This document shows, in pieces, positions 20,930-30,355 of a stretch of DNA of 64,000 nt. A program made the position numbers and the translations under genes. The notes beneath the pieces were generated by a model. That model searched no databases. It was not told where the DNA came from and saw only the letters and a program-made list of their open reading frames with translations. This DNA is from Akkermansia biwaensis. Lineage in GTDB: Bacteria > Verrucomicrobiota > Verrucomicrobiia > Verrucomicrobiales > Akkermansiaceae. Location: assembly GCF_026072915.1 (NCBI RefSeq), contig NZ_AP025943.1:1-64000 (forward strand), given 5' to 3'. How positions within the stretch are numbered: position 1 is the first letter of the stretch; every line of letters begins with the position of its first letter.

Positions 20930-23323
20930 CTACTTCTCTTTAACGGCAACTCCCGGCGTCAACGCATAAGTCTTTTCCTCCCCATTGAAGAACACCTTGA
21001 CGGACTGGGCGGCGGGAGAGGACAGGCTGAACTGCGTCACCCTGCCGTCTTTCCAGGCCATGTCCACGGAAATATTGCCGCGGGCTTTCAGCCCCCGGAC
21101 GCTGCCGTCCTTCCACGCTCCGGGAAGTGCCGGCAGCAAATGCAGCCGCCCCGTATGGGACTGGAGCAGCATCTCGGCAAAACCCGCCACAATGCCCATG
21201 GTGCCATCCACCTGCATGGGCGGATGCGTGGTGAACAGGCTGTCCATCATGCTGTAGCGGATCATGCCCTGAATCATCTCGTACGCCTTCCGTCCATTCA
21301 GAAAGCGCGCCCACAGATTGGTGCGCCATGCCCAGGTCCAGGAGCGGCGAGAATCACCCGTCGTTCCGCGCGCCAGCAGGGACTTGCGCGCGGCTTCCGC
21401 CCATTCCGGCGTCTTTGCCGGACTGATCTGGCTGCCGGGATAGACGGCAAACAGGTGGGAGGTGTGCCGGTGGTGCGGGTCCCAGGAACCGCTGCCCGGC
21501 TTTCGGTCGATCATCCATTCAAGCAGCATACCTTCCTCCCCCACCCTGGGCCCTACCAGCAGGTCCCTCTTGGCGGCCAGTTCCTTTCTCCACGCCCGGT
21601 CCACATCCAGCACCTCGGCGGCCTGCACGGTGTCATGGAACAACTCCCACACGATCTGCTGGTCATGGGCGCAGCCGTCTTCCTTTGGTCCGTGTTCCGG
21701 AGACCACCCCATGGGAGCCGCCAGCATGCCTGCCCTGATATCCTTCAAATCACGGGAAACCACCTCTGGAGTCACTTTTTTGTCCTCCGTCCTGAAATTG
21801 CTTCCTCCCTCATTCATCACCTTCAACTGGCTTTCCCAGAACTGGCAGATCTCCTTCATCATCGGATAGGCCGTCGTCTTCAGGTAATCCCGGTCCAGCG
21901 TAAAAAGGTAATGTTCCCACAGATGCAGGGCATACCAGGCGGAAGCGGGCTTGTTCCACTTGAACCCCTGGCCGCCGAAAATATTCTGGGCGGTTCTGCT
22001 CGTCCACCCCGGAGCGGGAGTTCCGGACGCCGCCTTGAATTCCGCCGTCTCCCGGGTAATCCTGCGCGCCGCAGGCGCCATCTCCCTGATGTAACGCACC
22101 AGGGGCTCATAGCATTCCGGCAGGTTGGCGGGCTCCACTCCCCAATAACACATCTGGATATTGATATTGTTGTGGTAATCGGAATCCCACGGCGGAATCA
22201 GGCTGTAATTCCAGAGCCCCTGCAGGTTGGCGGGCAAATTGCCCGGCTGGGAGGAGGAAATGATGACGTAGCGGCCAAAGTTGAAAATCAATTCCTCCAA
22301 ATCAGGGTCCGGACATTCCGTCCCCTCGTTCACAGCCTTTTTATACTTCTTCAGGCGTTCGTCGATGGAAAGTCCGGCCGTGGCGTCCTCCGTTTCTCCC
22401 AAATCCAGGGAAACCCGGTTGTAAAACTTTCCATAGGCCAGCAGGTGATCCCGCTTCATTTTCCCGGAAGGCACCTTGAGCGCCCGCGCCAGAACGGCGT
22501 CGTTCCTTTTCCGCGGAGATTCGCCCTTCCAGTTCCGGGCGGCATCCAGGACATAATCCGTGGCCAGGGAGACCAGCACACGGCAGGAATCCGCCTTTTC
22601 CACAACGACAGAACCGTCGGAAGCCTTGACGGTTCCCCCCTTGGGAAGAATGGCGATGCGGCCTTCATACGCCAGCCCGTTCTTCAACTTGCCCTGGATC
22701 AGAATCATGCCCCGTCCTCCTCCGGCGGTGGACGTAATCCGGTCCTGCGGATGGAGAGTTGTCAGTCGGAAGACAGCATCCACGGAACGGGGTTTGTCCC
22801 CTTCCACCGTCATGGAAATCACCTGATGGGGAATGCTGGCAAAATATTCCCTCCTGTAACGGACATCCCCCGTGGAATAGGACACGGACGCCAGTGCCCT
22901 GCCCACGTCAAGCTCCCTCCTGTAATCCTTCATTCCATCCGCAGCCGGATAAGTGATTTCCAGCGTTCCAAACGGCTGATAGGACCCGAATTTCAGGGAA
23001 TCCGGTCCCTTGTCCTTGGCTTCCGAACTGCAAAAGCCGCCCGACCACATGCTGATCTCCGTCAGTTCCAGATGGTCTTTCCCCACGCCGCCATAAATAA
23101 GCGCGCCTATTCTTCCATTGCCGATGGGGGTGGCGTCCTTCGCCCACGACGTATCGCCTGTCCCCTTCTGGGGCCGCGTATCCTTCCATTCCGCCGGACG
23201 GCTGAACCAGAAGCGGGAGGATTTCCATCCCTCCCCGTCCTTGCCGCCTTCCGCGGCACGTGCAACGGCTCCATACAGAAAAACTCCGGAAGCCAGAAAA
23301 AAAAACAGACGCATATGGAACAT
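20930..23323 (-). CDS. Secreted GH95 family alpha-fucosidase
   Basis: The 797 aa protein carries a signal peptide (RLFFFLASGVFLYGAVARA) and matches the GH95 layout. An N-terminal beta-sandwich begins with FSRPAEWKDTRP and contains the family stretch LPIGNGRIGA-like DATPIGNGRIGALIYGG and ELTEISMWSGG. An (alpha/alpha)6 barrel follows, with NINIQMCYWGVEPANLPE, and a C-terminal beta domain. GH95 enzymes act on alpha-1,2-fucose or alpha-galactose caps; here host mucin is the likely substrate. The start may be the ATG at 23323 or the one nine bases later. It diverges from the EboE-like gene with about 220 bases between them. Confidence 0.92.
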   Translation of the reverse strand: MFHMRLFFFLASGVFLYGAVARAAEGGKDGEGWKSSRFWFSRPAEWKDTRPQKGTGDTSWAKDATPIGNGRIGALIYGGVGKDHLELTEISMWSGGFCSSEAKDKGPDSLKFGSYQPFGTLEITYPAADGMKDYRRELDVGRALASVSYSTGDVRYRREYFASIPHQVISMTVEGDKPRSVDAVFRLTTLHPQDRITSTAGGGRGMILIQGKLKNGLAYEGRIAILPKGGTVKASDGSVVVEKADSCRVLVSLATDYVLDAARNWKGESPRKRNDAVLARALKVPSGKMKRDHLLAYGKFYNRVSLDLGETEDATAGLSIDERLKKYKKAVNEGTECPDPDLEELIFNFGRYVIISSSQPGNLPANLQGLWNYSLIPPWDSDYHNNINIQMCYWGVEPANLPECYEPLVRYIREMAPAARRITRETAEFKAASGTPAPGWTSRTAQNIFGGQGFKWNKPASAWYALHLWEHYLFTLDRDYLKTTAYPMMKEICQFWESQLKVMNEGGSNFRTEDKKVTPEVVSRDLKDIRAGMLAAPMGWSPEHGPKEDGCAHDQQIVWELFHDTVQAAEVLDVDRAWRKELAAKRDLLVGPRVGEEGMLLEWMIDRKPGSGSWDPHHRHTSHLFAVYPGSQISPAKTPEWAEAARKSLLARGTTGDSRRSWTWAWRTNLWARFLNGRKAYEMIQGMIRYSMMDSLFTTHPPMQVDGTMGIVAGFAEMLLQSHTGRLHLLPALPGAWKDGSVRGLKARGNISVDMAWKDGRVTQFSLSSPAAQSVKVFFNGEEKTYALTPGVAVKEK

Positions 23324-23545
23324 GGAAGCCGACCTTTACCATATGGATCCGTGCTTCTGCAAGCCTATTTGCTCCACTGTGCAAAATGCCTTTCCCATGA
23401 CGGCCAAAGACGCAAATCCATGAAATTTTACCCGGCCTGCCGTTCGTATGTACGTCTGAGGAACGCACCCCAGGCACAGCCACCTTCCGCCATCTCGCTC
23501 CCGGAGCGGAAGCACGTTCCTCGACAACACCCGCCCGTTCCCGCC

Positions 23546-24688
23546 ATGCTTTCCTACTGCACCAACATCCACCCCGCCGAATCCTGGGCGGAAACCATGG
23601 AGGCGCTCCGCCTCCATGTGCCGCGCATTGCCCGGGAACTCTCCGCTCCCCTCCGGAACCAGCCTTTGGGAATCGGACTGCGCCTGTCGGCACGGGCGAC
23701 GCGGGAACTGCTGGAATCCCCTGAGGACCTGGACTCCCTGAAAATCTGGCTGAATGACAACCATGCGCGGGTGGAAACCCTCAACGGCTTTCCCTACGGC
23801 AGTTTTCACGGAGAACGGGTGAAGGAGCGCGTCTTCCAGCCGGACTGGACTACTCCGGAACGCTTTGAATATACCTGCAACCTCTTCCGCATCCTGGCCC
23901 TCATCGGCGATGAACGGGCCGACACGCTGACCGTCAGCACGCTTCCCGCATCCCACAGCTGGTTCCACGCGGATGAAGAGCGGATTTTCGCGCGGCTGGA
24001 AGCCATGAGCGGATTCCTGGACGCGCTGAGCAGACAGACGGGACGCCTCATGCAGCTCGGCCTGGAGCCGGAACCCTTCGGCCATTTTCACGACACATTC
24101 GGGGCCATTCGCTTCTTTGACAACCTGCGCAACCGTTCCCGCCGCCCGGAACTCATCGAACGCCACATAGGGCTGACCTACGATACCTGCCACTTCGCCA
24201 TTCTTCGGGAAGAACCGGATTTCACCCTCTCCGCCTGGGAGGAAAACAACATCGCCCTGTGCAAGGTCCAGCTCTCCAACGCCCTGGAATTCCACATGAA
24301 CGGACTGGAAAGCCTGGACCTTCTCCAGGAATTTGACGACGGAGTCTATTTCCACCAGACCAGCATCCGGCACGGAAACCACACCATGCTTTTCCCGGAC
24401 ATGCCGAATGCCCTGGCCTACGCGCGGGATTATGCGGAGGAAACACGGAACTCCGTCTGGCGCATTCATTACCACATTCCCCTGTACGCGTCTCCGGAAC
24501 CGCCTCTGAAAGACACGAGGTCTTTCATCGCCAAAACACTGGACTACCTGCATTCCCATCCCTCCCTCCGCCCCCATCTGGAAGTGGAAACCTACACATG
24601 GAGCGTACTTCCGGATCACATGAAAATTCCCCTGGCCTCCCAAATCGCACGGGAAATGAACTACATTGCCGCGCTTCAGCATTCATGA
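23546..24688 (+). CDS. EboE-like metabolite-traffic TIM-barrel protein
   Basis: The opening LSYCTNIHPAESW is characteristic of EboE, a sugar-isomerase-like TIM-barrel protein found in eustigmatophyte/bacterial ebo clusters tied to moving a prenylated precursor. From the ATG at 23546 the protein has 380 aa. Likely metal-site residues are Glu in LEPEPFGHF, His/Asp in YDTCHFA, and HYHIPLY late in the chain. The very long open frame running in from 21140 is the shadow of the GH95 gene and should not be used. No other ebo genes are nearby. The stop overlaps the next start (ATGA at 24685-24688), so it is translationally coupled to a lipoprotein. Function here is unknown. Confidence 0.82.
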   Translation: MLSYCTNIHPAESWAETMEALRLHVPRIARELSAPLRNQPLGIGLRLSARATRELLESPEDLDSLKIWLNDNHARVETLNGFPYGSFHGERVKERVFQPDWTTPERFEYTCNLFRILALIGDERADTLTVSTLPASHSWFHADEERIFARLEAMSGFLDALSRQTGRLMQLGLEPEPFGHFHDTFGAIRFFDNLRNRSRRPELIERHIGLTYDTCHFAILREEPDFTLSAWEENNIALCKVQLSNALEFHMNGLESLDLLQEFDDGVYFHQTSIRHGNHTMLFPDMPNALAYARDYAEETRNSVWRIHYHIPLYASPEPPLKDTRSFIAKTLDYLHSHPSLRPHLEVETYTWSVLPDHMKIPLASQIAREMNYIAALQHS

Positions 24689-25644
24689 CATCCCCATACA
24701 CATACGCCGTAAAACTTTCCGGAGGCCTGCTGCTGGCCGCCGTCCTGTCGTCCTGCACCCTGTTTCCGTCCTCCCCCGGCGGCCCGGACACCCCCCGTTC
24801 CCTGGCGGAACGCATGGAACGCCATACGCAAGTCCTGCAAAAAACCATAGGCCCCAGAAACTCCCGCCAGCCCAAATCCATGGAGGCGGCCGCCAAATAC
24901 ATTGAAAACAACTTCTCGGACATGGGGTATGCCGTGACGCTCCAGCCCGTCACGAGCGGCAATTCCAAAAAGGAAGCCGCCATCTACAACATCGTGGTGT
25001 ACAAGCCCGGCCTCTTCTCCGACAACCAGAGCATTGTGGTAGGGGCCAACTACGACTCCGACGAGCGCTTCAACAACGGCAGCGGAGCGGCCGTGCTGAT
25101 GGAAACGGCCAGGGACCTCAGGGACATTGCGACCAACCACAACATCTACTTTGTAGCCTACGCCAACGGGGCGCAGTCCGCGGGGCAGTCCGGTCCCTCC
25201 GGAGCCGGCGTGCATGCCAAAATGCTGAGCGGCCTCATCGGAGCCTCCAACATCCTGGGAATGATCAACCTGGAACCCCAGAAAACCGCCGTTCCCGGAG
25301 AAGGGGAGCAAACGAAAGAAGCCGAACCCCAGACACCGGTCCTGTTCCTGACCACTCCACGCGGACAGGAATTTGCCGCGCAATGCGCAGCCCCCTTTGC
25401 AAAAAGCTGGGAACAGCCGCCCTCCACCCTTCACCGGAAAACAGCGGCCATCAACAGCAATGACCGCCATTATGCGGTCCTGGACATCCCTACCCTCTCC
25501 TGCAAATGCGAATACAGCGTCACGGACTCCCGGACAAAGAACTATGTGCAGGCGCTGACGGACATGATCCACCAGGTGGCGGACAACGACGTATCCAAAA
25601 CGGACAAGCAGCCGGACGCCGCCCAAAAGCCGAAACAGCCCTGA
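24685..25644 (+). CDS. Lipoprotein with degenerate M28 peptidase-like domain
   Basis: From the overlapping ATG at 24685 this encodes 319 aa. The signal ends in the lipobox VLSSC (about residue 24). The remainder has the M28 aminopeptidase outline, but the usual zinc ligands are missing. The normal H-x-D reads GANYDSDERFNNGSG, and the usual Glu-Glu pair after FVAY is replaced by ANGAQSAG. It therefore looks catalytically dead and may bind peptides or act as a scaffold at the membrane. Coupling to the EboE-like gene suggests the two products work together. The fold assignment is by motif spacing only. Confidence 0.72.
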   Translation: MTSPYTYAVKLSGGLLLAAVLSSCTLFPSSPGGPDTPRSLAERMERHTQVLQKTIGPRNSRQPKSMEAAAKYIENNFSDMGYAVTLQPVTSGNSKKEAAIYNIVVYKPGLFSDNQSIVVGANYDSDERFNNGSGAAVLMETARDLRDIATNHNIYFVAYANGAQSAGQSGPSGAGVHAKMLSGLIGASNILGMINLEPQKTAVPGEGEQTKEAEPQTPVLFLTTPRGQEFAAQCAAPFAKSWEQPPSTLHRKTAAINSNDRHYAVLDIPTLSCKCEYSVTDSRTKNYVQALTDMIHQVADNDVSKTDKQPDAAQKPKQP

Positions 25645-25737
25645 CCGGGAAGGAACGCTTTTGAAAACCGCCCTCTTTCATGAATTATCCCCCTGCGGGA
25701 AAACATGTTTCCGCCCTGCTCCGGCGGGATACTACTC

Positions 25738-26889
25738 CTACCGGGACGCCCTGCCCGCCCGGTGTCCCCCTACGATCAGCACGGGCATGTACAGCAGGGC
25801 CACCAGGGCAATGACCAGCGGCATCCAGTTGTCCGAATAACGCTGCATCAGGAACGACGTCAGGGAAGGACCGGCCAGCGTCCCCACGGAATAGCTCAGC
25901 AGCAGGAGCTGGTTCATCGTCACCAGCTCGTCGCGGGAGGCTTCTTCGCATCCCCAGGCCATGGCGATGGGATACAGGGAAAAACCCGCCAGGCCGAGGG
26001 CGACCAGGGAGGGGGCCATCAATCCGCCCCTGGCCATCAGGCCGGCGCAGGCGGCTATCACCAGCAGGGACTGGCACTTCATCACGAAGGCGCGCCCGTA
26101 CCTGTCAGACAGCCGCCCCATGGGCCATTGCCCCAGAATGGCCGCGGCAATCAGCAGGGCCATCCAATACCCCACGGAGGAATGGCTCATGCCCTGGTGT
26201 TTCAGGAACAGGGGCATCAGACAGTAAATCGTTCCCAGAACCACGCCGGAAATCATGCAGCCCGCCACGCCCAGCACCACGCTGCGGCGTCTCAGCAGGG
26301 GCCGGATTTCCACGCGGGGGGAAAGCTCCCCGCTGCCGGCATCCGACTTCAAGCGGGCGAACAACAGCGGAATCATGCCGGCGACGGACAATCCGCACAC
26401 TTCGGAGACCACCACAACCATGTCGCTGGGGAACCAGCCGATCAGCAACTGGCCCAGCACGGTGCCCAGATAATAAACCACCATGTAGGAAGCCAGAAGA
26501 ACGCCGCGGGTCTTCAGCGTTCCCGCCCTCAGCAGGGCGCTCTCCACCACCACCCAAACCAGGGCGCAGCTTGCTCCCGTCAAAAACCTGAGACCGCTCC
26601 AGGCAGCAACTCCGGAAACGGCCATCAGCAGGAGCGTGGACACGGCGCACAGCACGCACGCGCAGCGGTAGCTGCCGTTGAACCCCGTCCTGCGTATCAG
26701 CCACCCGGCCATGAGGGTGCCGGCCAGGTTCCCCAGAAAAAAGAAAGACCCCACCATGCCGGTCTCCCACACGGCCGCATCCGCCTGCTCCATCCACAGC
26801 GGAACCACCGTATTCAGTACGGCGAACGCCACGGTCTGAAACAGCAAACCGAGCAGCAACAATGCAATGGGCCATGTAAATGTACGCAT
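25738..26889 (-). CDS. MFS transporter
   Basis: The 383 aa polytopic membrane protein has about twelve hydrophobic segments. The inter-helix loop motif GRLSDRYGRAFVM (near residue 245) is the classic MFS A-type motif in the second half, and GNLAGTLMAGWLIRRTG is its counterpart in the first half. The ATG at 26889 starts directly before the first helix. It converges on the M28-like gene and follows rpoN on the same strand with a 160-base gap. The substrate is not predictable; the family resembles YcaD-type sugar or drug exporters. Confidence 0.87.
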   Translation of the reverse strand: MRTFTWPIALLLLGLLFQTVAFAVLNTVVPLWMEQADAAVWETGMVGSFFFLGNLAGTLMAGWLIRRTGFNGSYRCACVLCAVSTLLLMAVSGVAAWSGLRFLTGASCALVWVVVESALLRAGTLKTRGVLLASYMVVYYLGTVLGQLLIGWFPSDMVVVVSEVCGLSVAGMIPLLFARLKSDAGSGELSPRVEIRPLLRRRSVVLGVAGCMISGVVLGTIYCLMPLFLKHQGMSHSSVGYWMALLIAAAILGQWPMGRLSDRYGRAFVMKCQSLLVIAACAGLMARGGLMAPSLVALGLAGFSLYPIAMAWGCEEASRDELVTMNQLLLLSYSVGTLAGPSLTSFLMQRYSDNWMPLVIALVALLYMPVLIVGGHRAGRASR

Positions 26890-27048
26890 AACGATAAAGC
26901 GATAAAGGAGGCGACTATATCACTAAAGCCGCGTCAGTCAACCGTTGCCTTTGCCAGAAACGGCAGTATCCGGCATGTCCTTTTCAATCCTGACAAAAAC
27001 AACCTGCAATCAACATGTTGAAGCATCTGAAAACGCTCTTTAAAAATG

Positions 27049-28443
27049 TCATATCCCCTTGCGCAGGGAGGCGGGCAGAATCTTCATCTGTTCGCGGTAC
27101 TTCGCTACCGTTCTGCGGGCGATATTCACCCCCTTCTCCTGGAGGGCGGCAGCCAGCCTGGCATCGCTGAGGGGCCTGGCCGGATTCTCCGCCGCGATCA
27201 ACGCCCGCATCAACTCCTGGACAGCTCCGGAAGCAACCGAATTCTCCCCGGCGCCGGATGCGGCCTCACCGCCCGCGGAGACTCCGGAGCTGAAAAAGGC
27301 CCTCAACTCCCTCATCCCCCACTTGCACAACAGGTATTTGTCACGGCAGGCGCGGGAAACGGTGGAAACATGCACGCCCAGCTCGTCCGCAATCTCCTCC
27401 ATGCCCATAGCCTTCAGATGAGACGGCCCGGCCCTGAAAAAGGCTTCCTGTTTCCGGACAATGGCCCGGGCCAGCTTGAGAATGGTCTCCTGCCTCATGT
27501 CCAGCGCGCGCATCAGTTCCTGGCCCTCCCGGAACGCCTTGCGGAGGTACTGGCGCAAATCCCGGTTTCCGGACCCTTCCGCCATCATCTCCATGTACTG
27601 TTCATTCATGGACAATTTCGGAAGGTATTCCGAAGTCAGCGTCACTTCCAGTTCACCGGAGGCCGACTCCTCCACGACCACATCCGGCAGAATATGCGGA
27701 TTGCCGCCCGGCGCATAGGCGCAGCCGGGATCGGGAGTCAGGCTCCTGACAATCTCCAGAGCCGCCGCCACTTCCTCCGGTTCCGCACCCAACAGGAGAG
27801 CGGCCTCTCCATACTTGTGCGCCGCCAGCTCCCGCCAGCACCGTTTGACCAGACGGAACGCCAGCGACCGCTTTAGCCCGCGCTGTTCCAGTTGAATCAG
27901 AAGGGAATCTCTCAAATCCCGGGCCCCCACTCCGGGCGGGTCCATCCCTCTCAACACCGCGAGAGCCTCTCCCATATCCTTCATGCTGAAACATTCCCTC
28001 TCTTCCAGTTCTTCCGGAGACTCCGTCAGAAATCCCCGGTCATCCAGGGAATCAATCAGCAGCAGCAGGGCTTCCCTGGTCCGCCCGGTCAGCGCGGAAT
28101 GAACCGCCTGGTCCATCAGATGGGACTTGAGAGACTCCGGAGCCACCACGGACTCATACATGAAATCCCGCCGTGCCGCGGCCTCCGCGGAAGGGCGTCC
28201 TTCCGCCGTAAACTCGTTCCAGCCGTCATCCCTCACGTCGTCAAGGTCTCCGGACGGCTCATCCGCAAGCGCCTCCGGGGAAGCGTCCGGCACATCCTCC
28301 AGCAGGGGGTTCGTCTCCAGGGCCTGACGGATCAACTGCTTCAGCTCCAGAGAGGAAGCCTGGAGAATCTGCATCCCCGTCTGCATGGACTGTCCCGCCA
28401 CCATCTGGCGCGTCATTCCGTGCTGCAGGGACACCTCGCTCAT
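27049..28443 (-). CDS. rpoN: RNA polymerase sigma-54 factor
   Basis: Sigma-54 directs RNA polymerase to -24/-12 promoters that need AAA+ activators. The start at 28443 gives about 464 aa with the Gln/Leu-rich region I (QTGMQILQASSLELKQLIRQAL) near the N-terminus. The acidic region II follows (residues about 55-90). The C-terminal RpoN box reads ARRTVAKYRE. The longer frame up to 28512 adds an implausible N-terminus. No enhancer-binding activator and no clear sigma-54 promoter were seen elsewhere in the window. It diverges from the SGNH hydrolase gene. Confidence 0.93.
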   Translation of the reverse strand: MSEVSLQHGMTRQMVAGQSMQTGMQILQASSLELKQLIRQALETNPLLEDVPDASPEALADEPSGDLDDVRDDGWNEFTAEGRPSAEAAARRDFMYESVVAPESLKSHLMDQAVHSALTGRTREALLLLIDSLDDRGFLTESPEELEERECFSMKDMGEALAVLRGMDPPGVGARDLRDSLLIQLEQRGLKRSLAFRLVKRCWRELAAHKYGEAALLLGAEPEEVAAALEIVRSLTPDPGCAYAPGGNPHILPDVVVEESASGELEVTLTSEYLPKLSMNEQYMEMMAEGSGNRDLRQYLRKAFREGQELMRALDMRQETILKLARAIVRKQEAFFRAGPSHLKAMGMEEIADELGVHVSTVSRACRDKYLLCKWGMRELRAFFSSGVSAGGEAASGAGENSVASGAVQELMRALIAAENPARPLSDARLAAALQEKGVNIARRTVAKYREQMKILPASLRKGI

Positions 28444-28579
28444 ACCGGGACAAACTACACCAGCCGCCGAATTCTGGCAAGGGGGAAGGGACCCGCACAC
28501 AATGTGCCTCATCCATGGAAATCAAAAAAAACCACCTGTTTGGCGCAACATTTTTCCCGGATTTCCGTACCATTGGCAT

Positions 28580-29305
28580 ATGAAGAATTTACATGCACTT
28601 GTCCTGGCCTGCCTGGCGCCTTGTCTCGCCCTGTCCGTCCTGGCGGACGCCCCATCCCCCCTGTCCCCCATTTCCCGGGAAGGGACGAAAAACTGGAAAG
28701 ACCGCTACGATCAACAGGTGGAGCAGCTCAGGAACAATCCCTGCGGCGTCCTGTTCCTGGGGGATTCCATCACGGACTACTGGGACCGGGGCGGAAAACA
28801 GGCATGGGATAAGATGTTCAAACCCTACCATCCCTGCAACTTCGGCATTTCCGGGGACCAGACTACCAACCTGATTTACCGCATCACTCATTCCGGCATG
28901 CCGGCACAGACGGATCCCAAACTGTGCATCGTCATGATCGGCACCAACAACACCGGACATTTCAAGGGAGGGGAAGACCCGGAAAAAACGGCCATCGGCA
29001 TCCTGGGGGTGGCGCAGCACCTGCTGGTGCGCTTCCCGGACACGCACGTACTGCTTCTGGGAATTTTCCCCCGCGGCAGCGGCCCGCAAGACAAGCTGCG
29101 CCAGCACAATGATAAAATCAACGCCATTGTAGCGCAATGCAAACTGCCCCGCACCACTTATGTCAACATCAACAAGCGTTTTCTGGACTCCTCCGGCAGG
29201 CTTCTGCCCGGCATCAGCAGGGACAACCTGCACTTCACGGAAAAAGGCTACGCCATCTGGGCAGACGCCGTACTCCCCTACATCAAGAAATACTGCAGGC
29301 AGTAA
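28580..29305 (+). CDS. Secreted SGNH/GDSL hydrolase
   Basis: An exported esterase-type enzyme of 241 aa with a signal peptide (NLHALVLACLAPCLALSVLA). The SGNH blocks are complete: the nucleophile in FLGDSITD (near residue 58), Gly in FGISGDQT, Asn in MIGTNNTGH, and the Asp/His pair in DNLHFTEKGY. It is closest in style to platelet-activating-factor acetylhydrolase-like proteins. Removing acetyl groups from mucin sugars is a plausible role in this organism but is inferred. The ATG at 28580 is chosen over the open frame upstream because it gives the signal peptide. Confidence 0.88.
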   Translation: MKNLHALVLACLAPCLALSVLADAPSPLSPISREGTKNWKDRYDQQVEQLRNNPCGVLFLGDSITDYWDRGGKQAWDKMFKPYHPCNFGISGDQTTNLIYRITHSGMPAQTDPKLCIVMIGTNNTGHFKGGEDPEKTAIGILGVAQHLLVRFPDTHVLLLGIFPRGSGPQDKLRQHNDKINAIVAQCKLPRTTYVNINKRFLDSSGRLLPGISRDNLHFTEKGYAIWADAVLPYIKKYCRQ

Positions 29306-29639
29306 GGGAAGCTTCCAGGGCAGTGCCACCTGCTGCTGCCAGCGCGGCCTTGCCTCCTTCCTTTTCCCATCCTGCCTAAAGCATCAGCGGCAGATGGAAT
29401 CACCCCTTTTGCGGATGACAGGAAAACCATGAAGGCCGGGTGCCCGAATGCCGGGAGCAGCCGGGTCCGGAGGGATGGAAACCTCCACGGAAACGGCCCT
29501 GGAGAATCCTTTGAAAAAACTCTCCATCCATGGGGGAAAACTTGGCGGGGCCGCCCGCAAGGCAGGCCGCATCTCCAGGCCGGAAAATCGGAAAAACATT
29601 GATTTTTTCTCCATCTGCCCCTAAATTCCCTCTCCCTTC
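29306..29639 (+). promoter_or_regulatory. Leader region of mntP with mutually exclusive pairings
   Basis: In this 334-base gap GGATGGA (29473-29479) can pair with TCCATCC (29523-29529). TGGAGA (29510-29515) can pair with TCTCCA (29521-29526). The two right arms overlap, so only one pairing can form at a time. No yybP-ykoY consensus was recognised. It may be a switch-like leader or chance. Confidence 0.25.
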
Positions 29640-30230
29640 ATGAATCCGGCTGATTTACTCTTTCTGGCATTTGCGCTATCCGTGGACGCCTTTGTAGTAG
29701 CCTTCTCCTTCGGCCTGATCATCAAGAAAAACCGGTTCCGCAACGGCATGGAAATATCCCTGGCCACCGGGGGCGGCCAATTCCTGATGCCCGTGCTGGG
29801 CTTCTTCCTCACGGGAACCGTACACGGCTACATAGCGGAATGGGACCACTGGCTGGGATTTGCCGTCTTCACCATACTGGGGATCAACGTCATCCGGGAG
29901 GGCTGGAACCACAGGACGAACAAGGAACTGCCCGACGTCTCTTCCCTGACGGCCTTCACCCTGCTGGGCGTCGGCATAGCCACCAGCATAGACGCCCTTG
30001 TAGCGGGCATCAGCATTTACCTTTCCTCCGTCCAATGCGGGGCCTCCCCGCCGTTCCACGCGGTATTCCTACCCGCGGCAGTCATTGGAGCCACCACCTT
30101 CCTCTGCACGGCTGCCGGCTTTTTCCTGGCCCGCAAACTGCACCGGTTCCCCTCTTTTCATCTGGAAGCTGGTGCGGGAATCATCCTCATCGGCCTGGGA
30201 GTGAAAATGCTCTGCGACCATATGTGCTGA
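29640..30230 (+). CDS. mntP: Putative manganese efflux pump MntP
   Basis: The 196 aa membrane protein has six hydrophobic segments in two DUF204 halves. The conserved acidic motifs are seen: ALSVDAFVVAFSFG near residue 13 and ATSIDALVAGIS near 117. MntP exports Mn2+ to prevent metal toxicity. The ATG at 29640 begins right at the first helix, as usual for the family. It is flanked by the SGNH gene upstream and a secreted-protein pair downstream, with no obvious operon partner. Confidence 0.9.
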   Translation: MNPADLLFLAFALSVDAFVVAFSFGLIIKKNRFRNGMEISLATGGGQFLMPVLGFFLTGTVHGYIAEWDHWLGFAVFTILGINVIREGWNHRTNKELPDVSSLTAFTLLGVGIATSIDALVAGISIYLSSVQCGASPPFHAVFLPAAVIGATTFLCTAAGFFLARKLHRFPSFHLEAGAGIILIGLGVKMLCDHMC

Positions 30231-30355
30231 CCCCCGGAATGGCGGAGGTTTTTCATTCCATCACTGATAAAAACGCTCCTATCCAACCGTAATAAGCCGG
30301 AAAAGGAACTGGTACCGCGCACCCTTTTCCGCTACACTTATAAAAGCTTTTCCAC

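Noticed and set aside
21140-23545. First two thirds of a 1,182-codon plus-strand open frame
   Set aside because: It is the shadow of the GH95 gene on the other strand; only the part from 23546 codes, as the EboE-like protein.
25705-27021. 438-codon plus-strand open frame rich in His and Gln
   Set aside because: It is antisense to the MFS transporter gene; the composition is an artefact.
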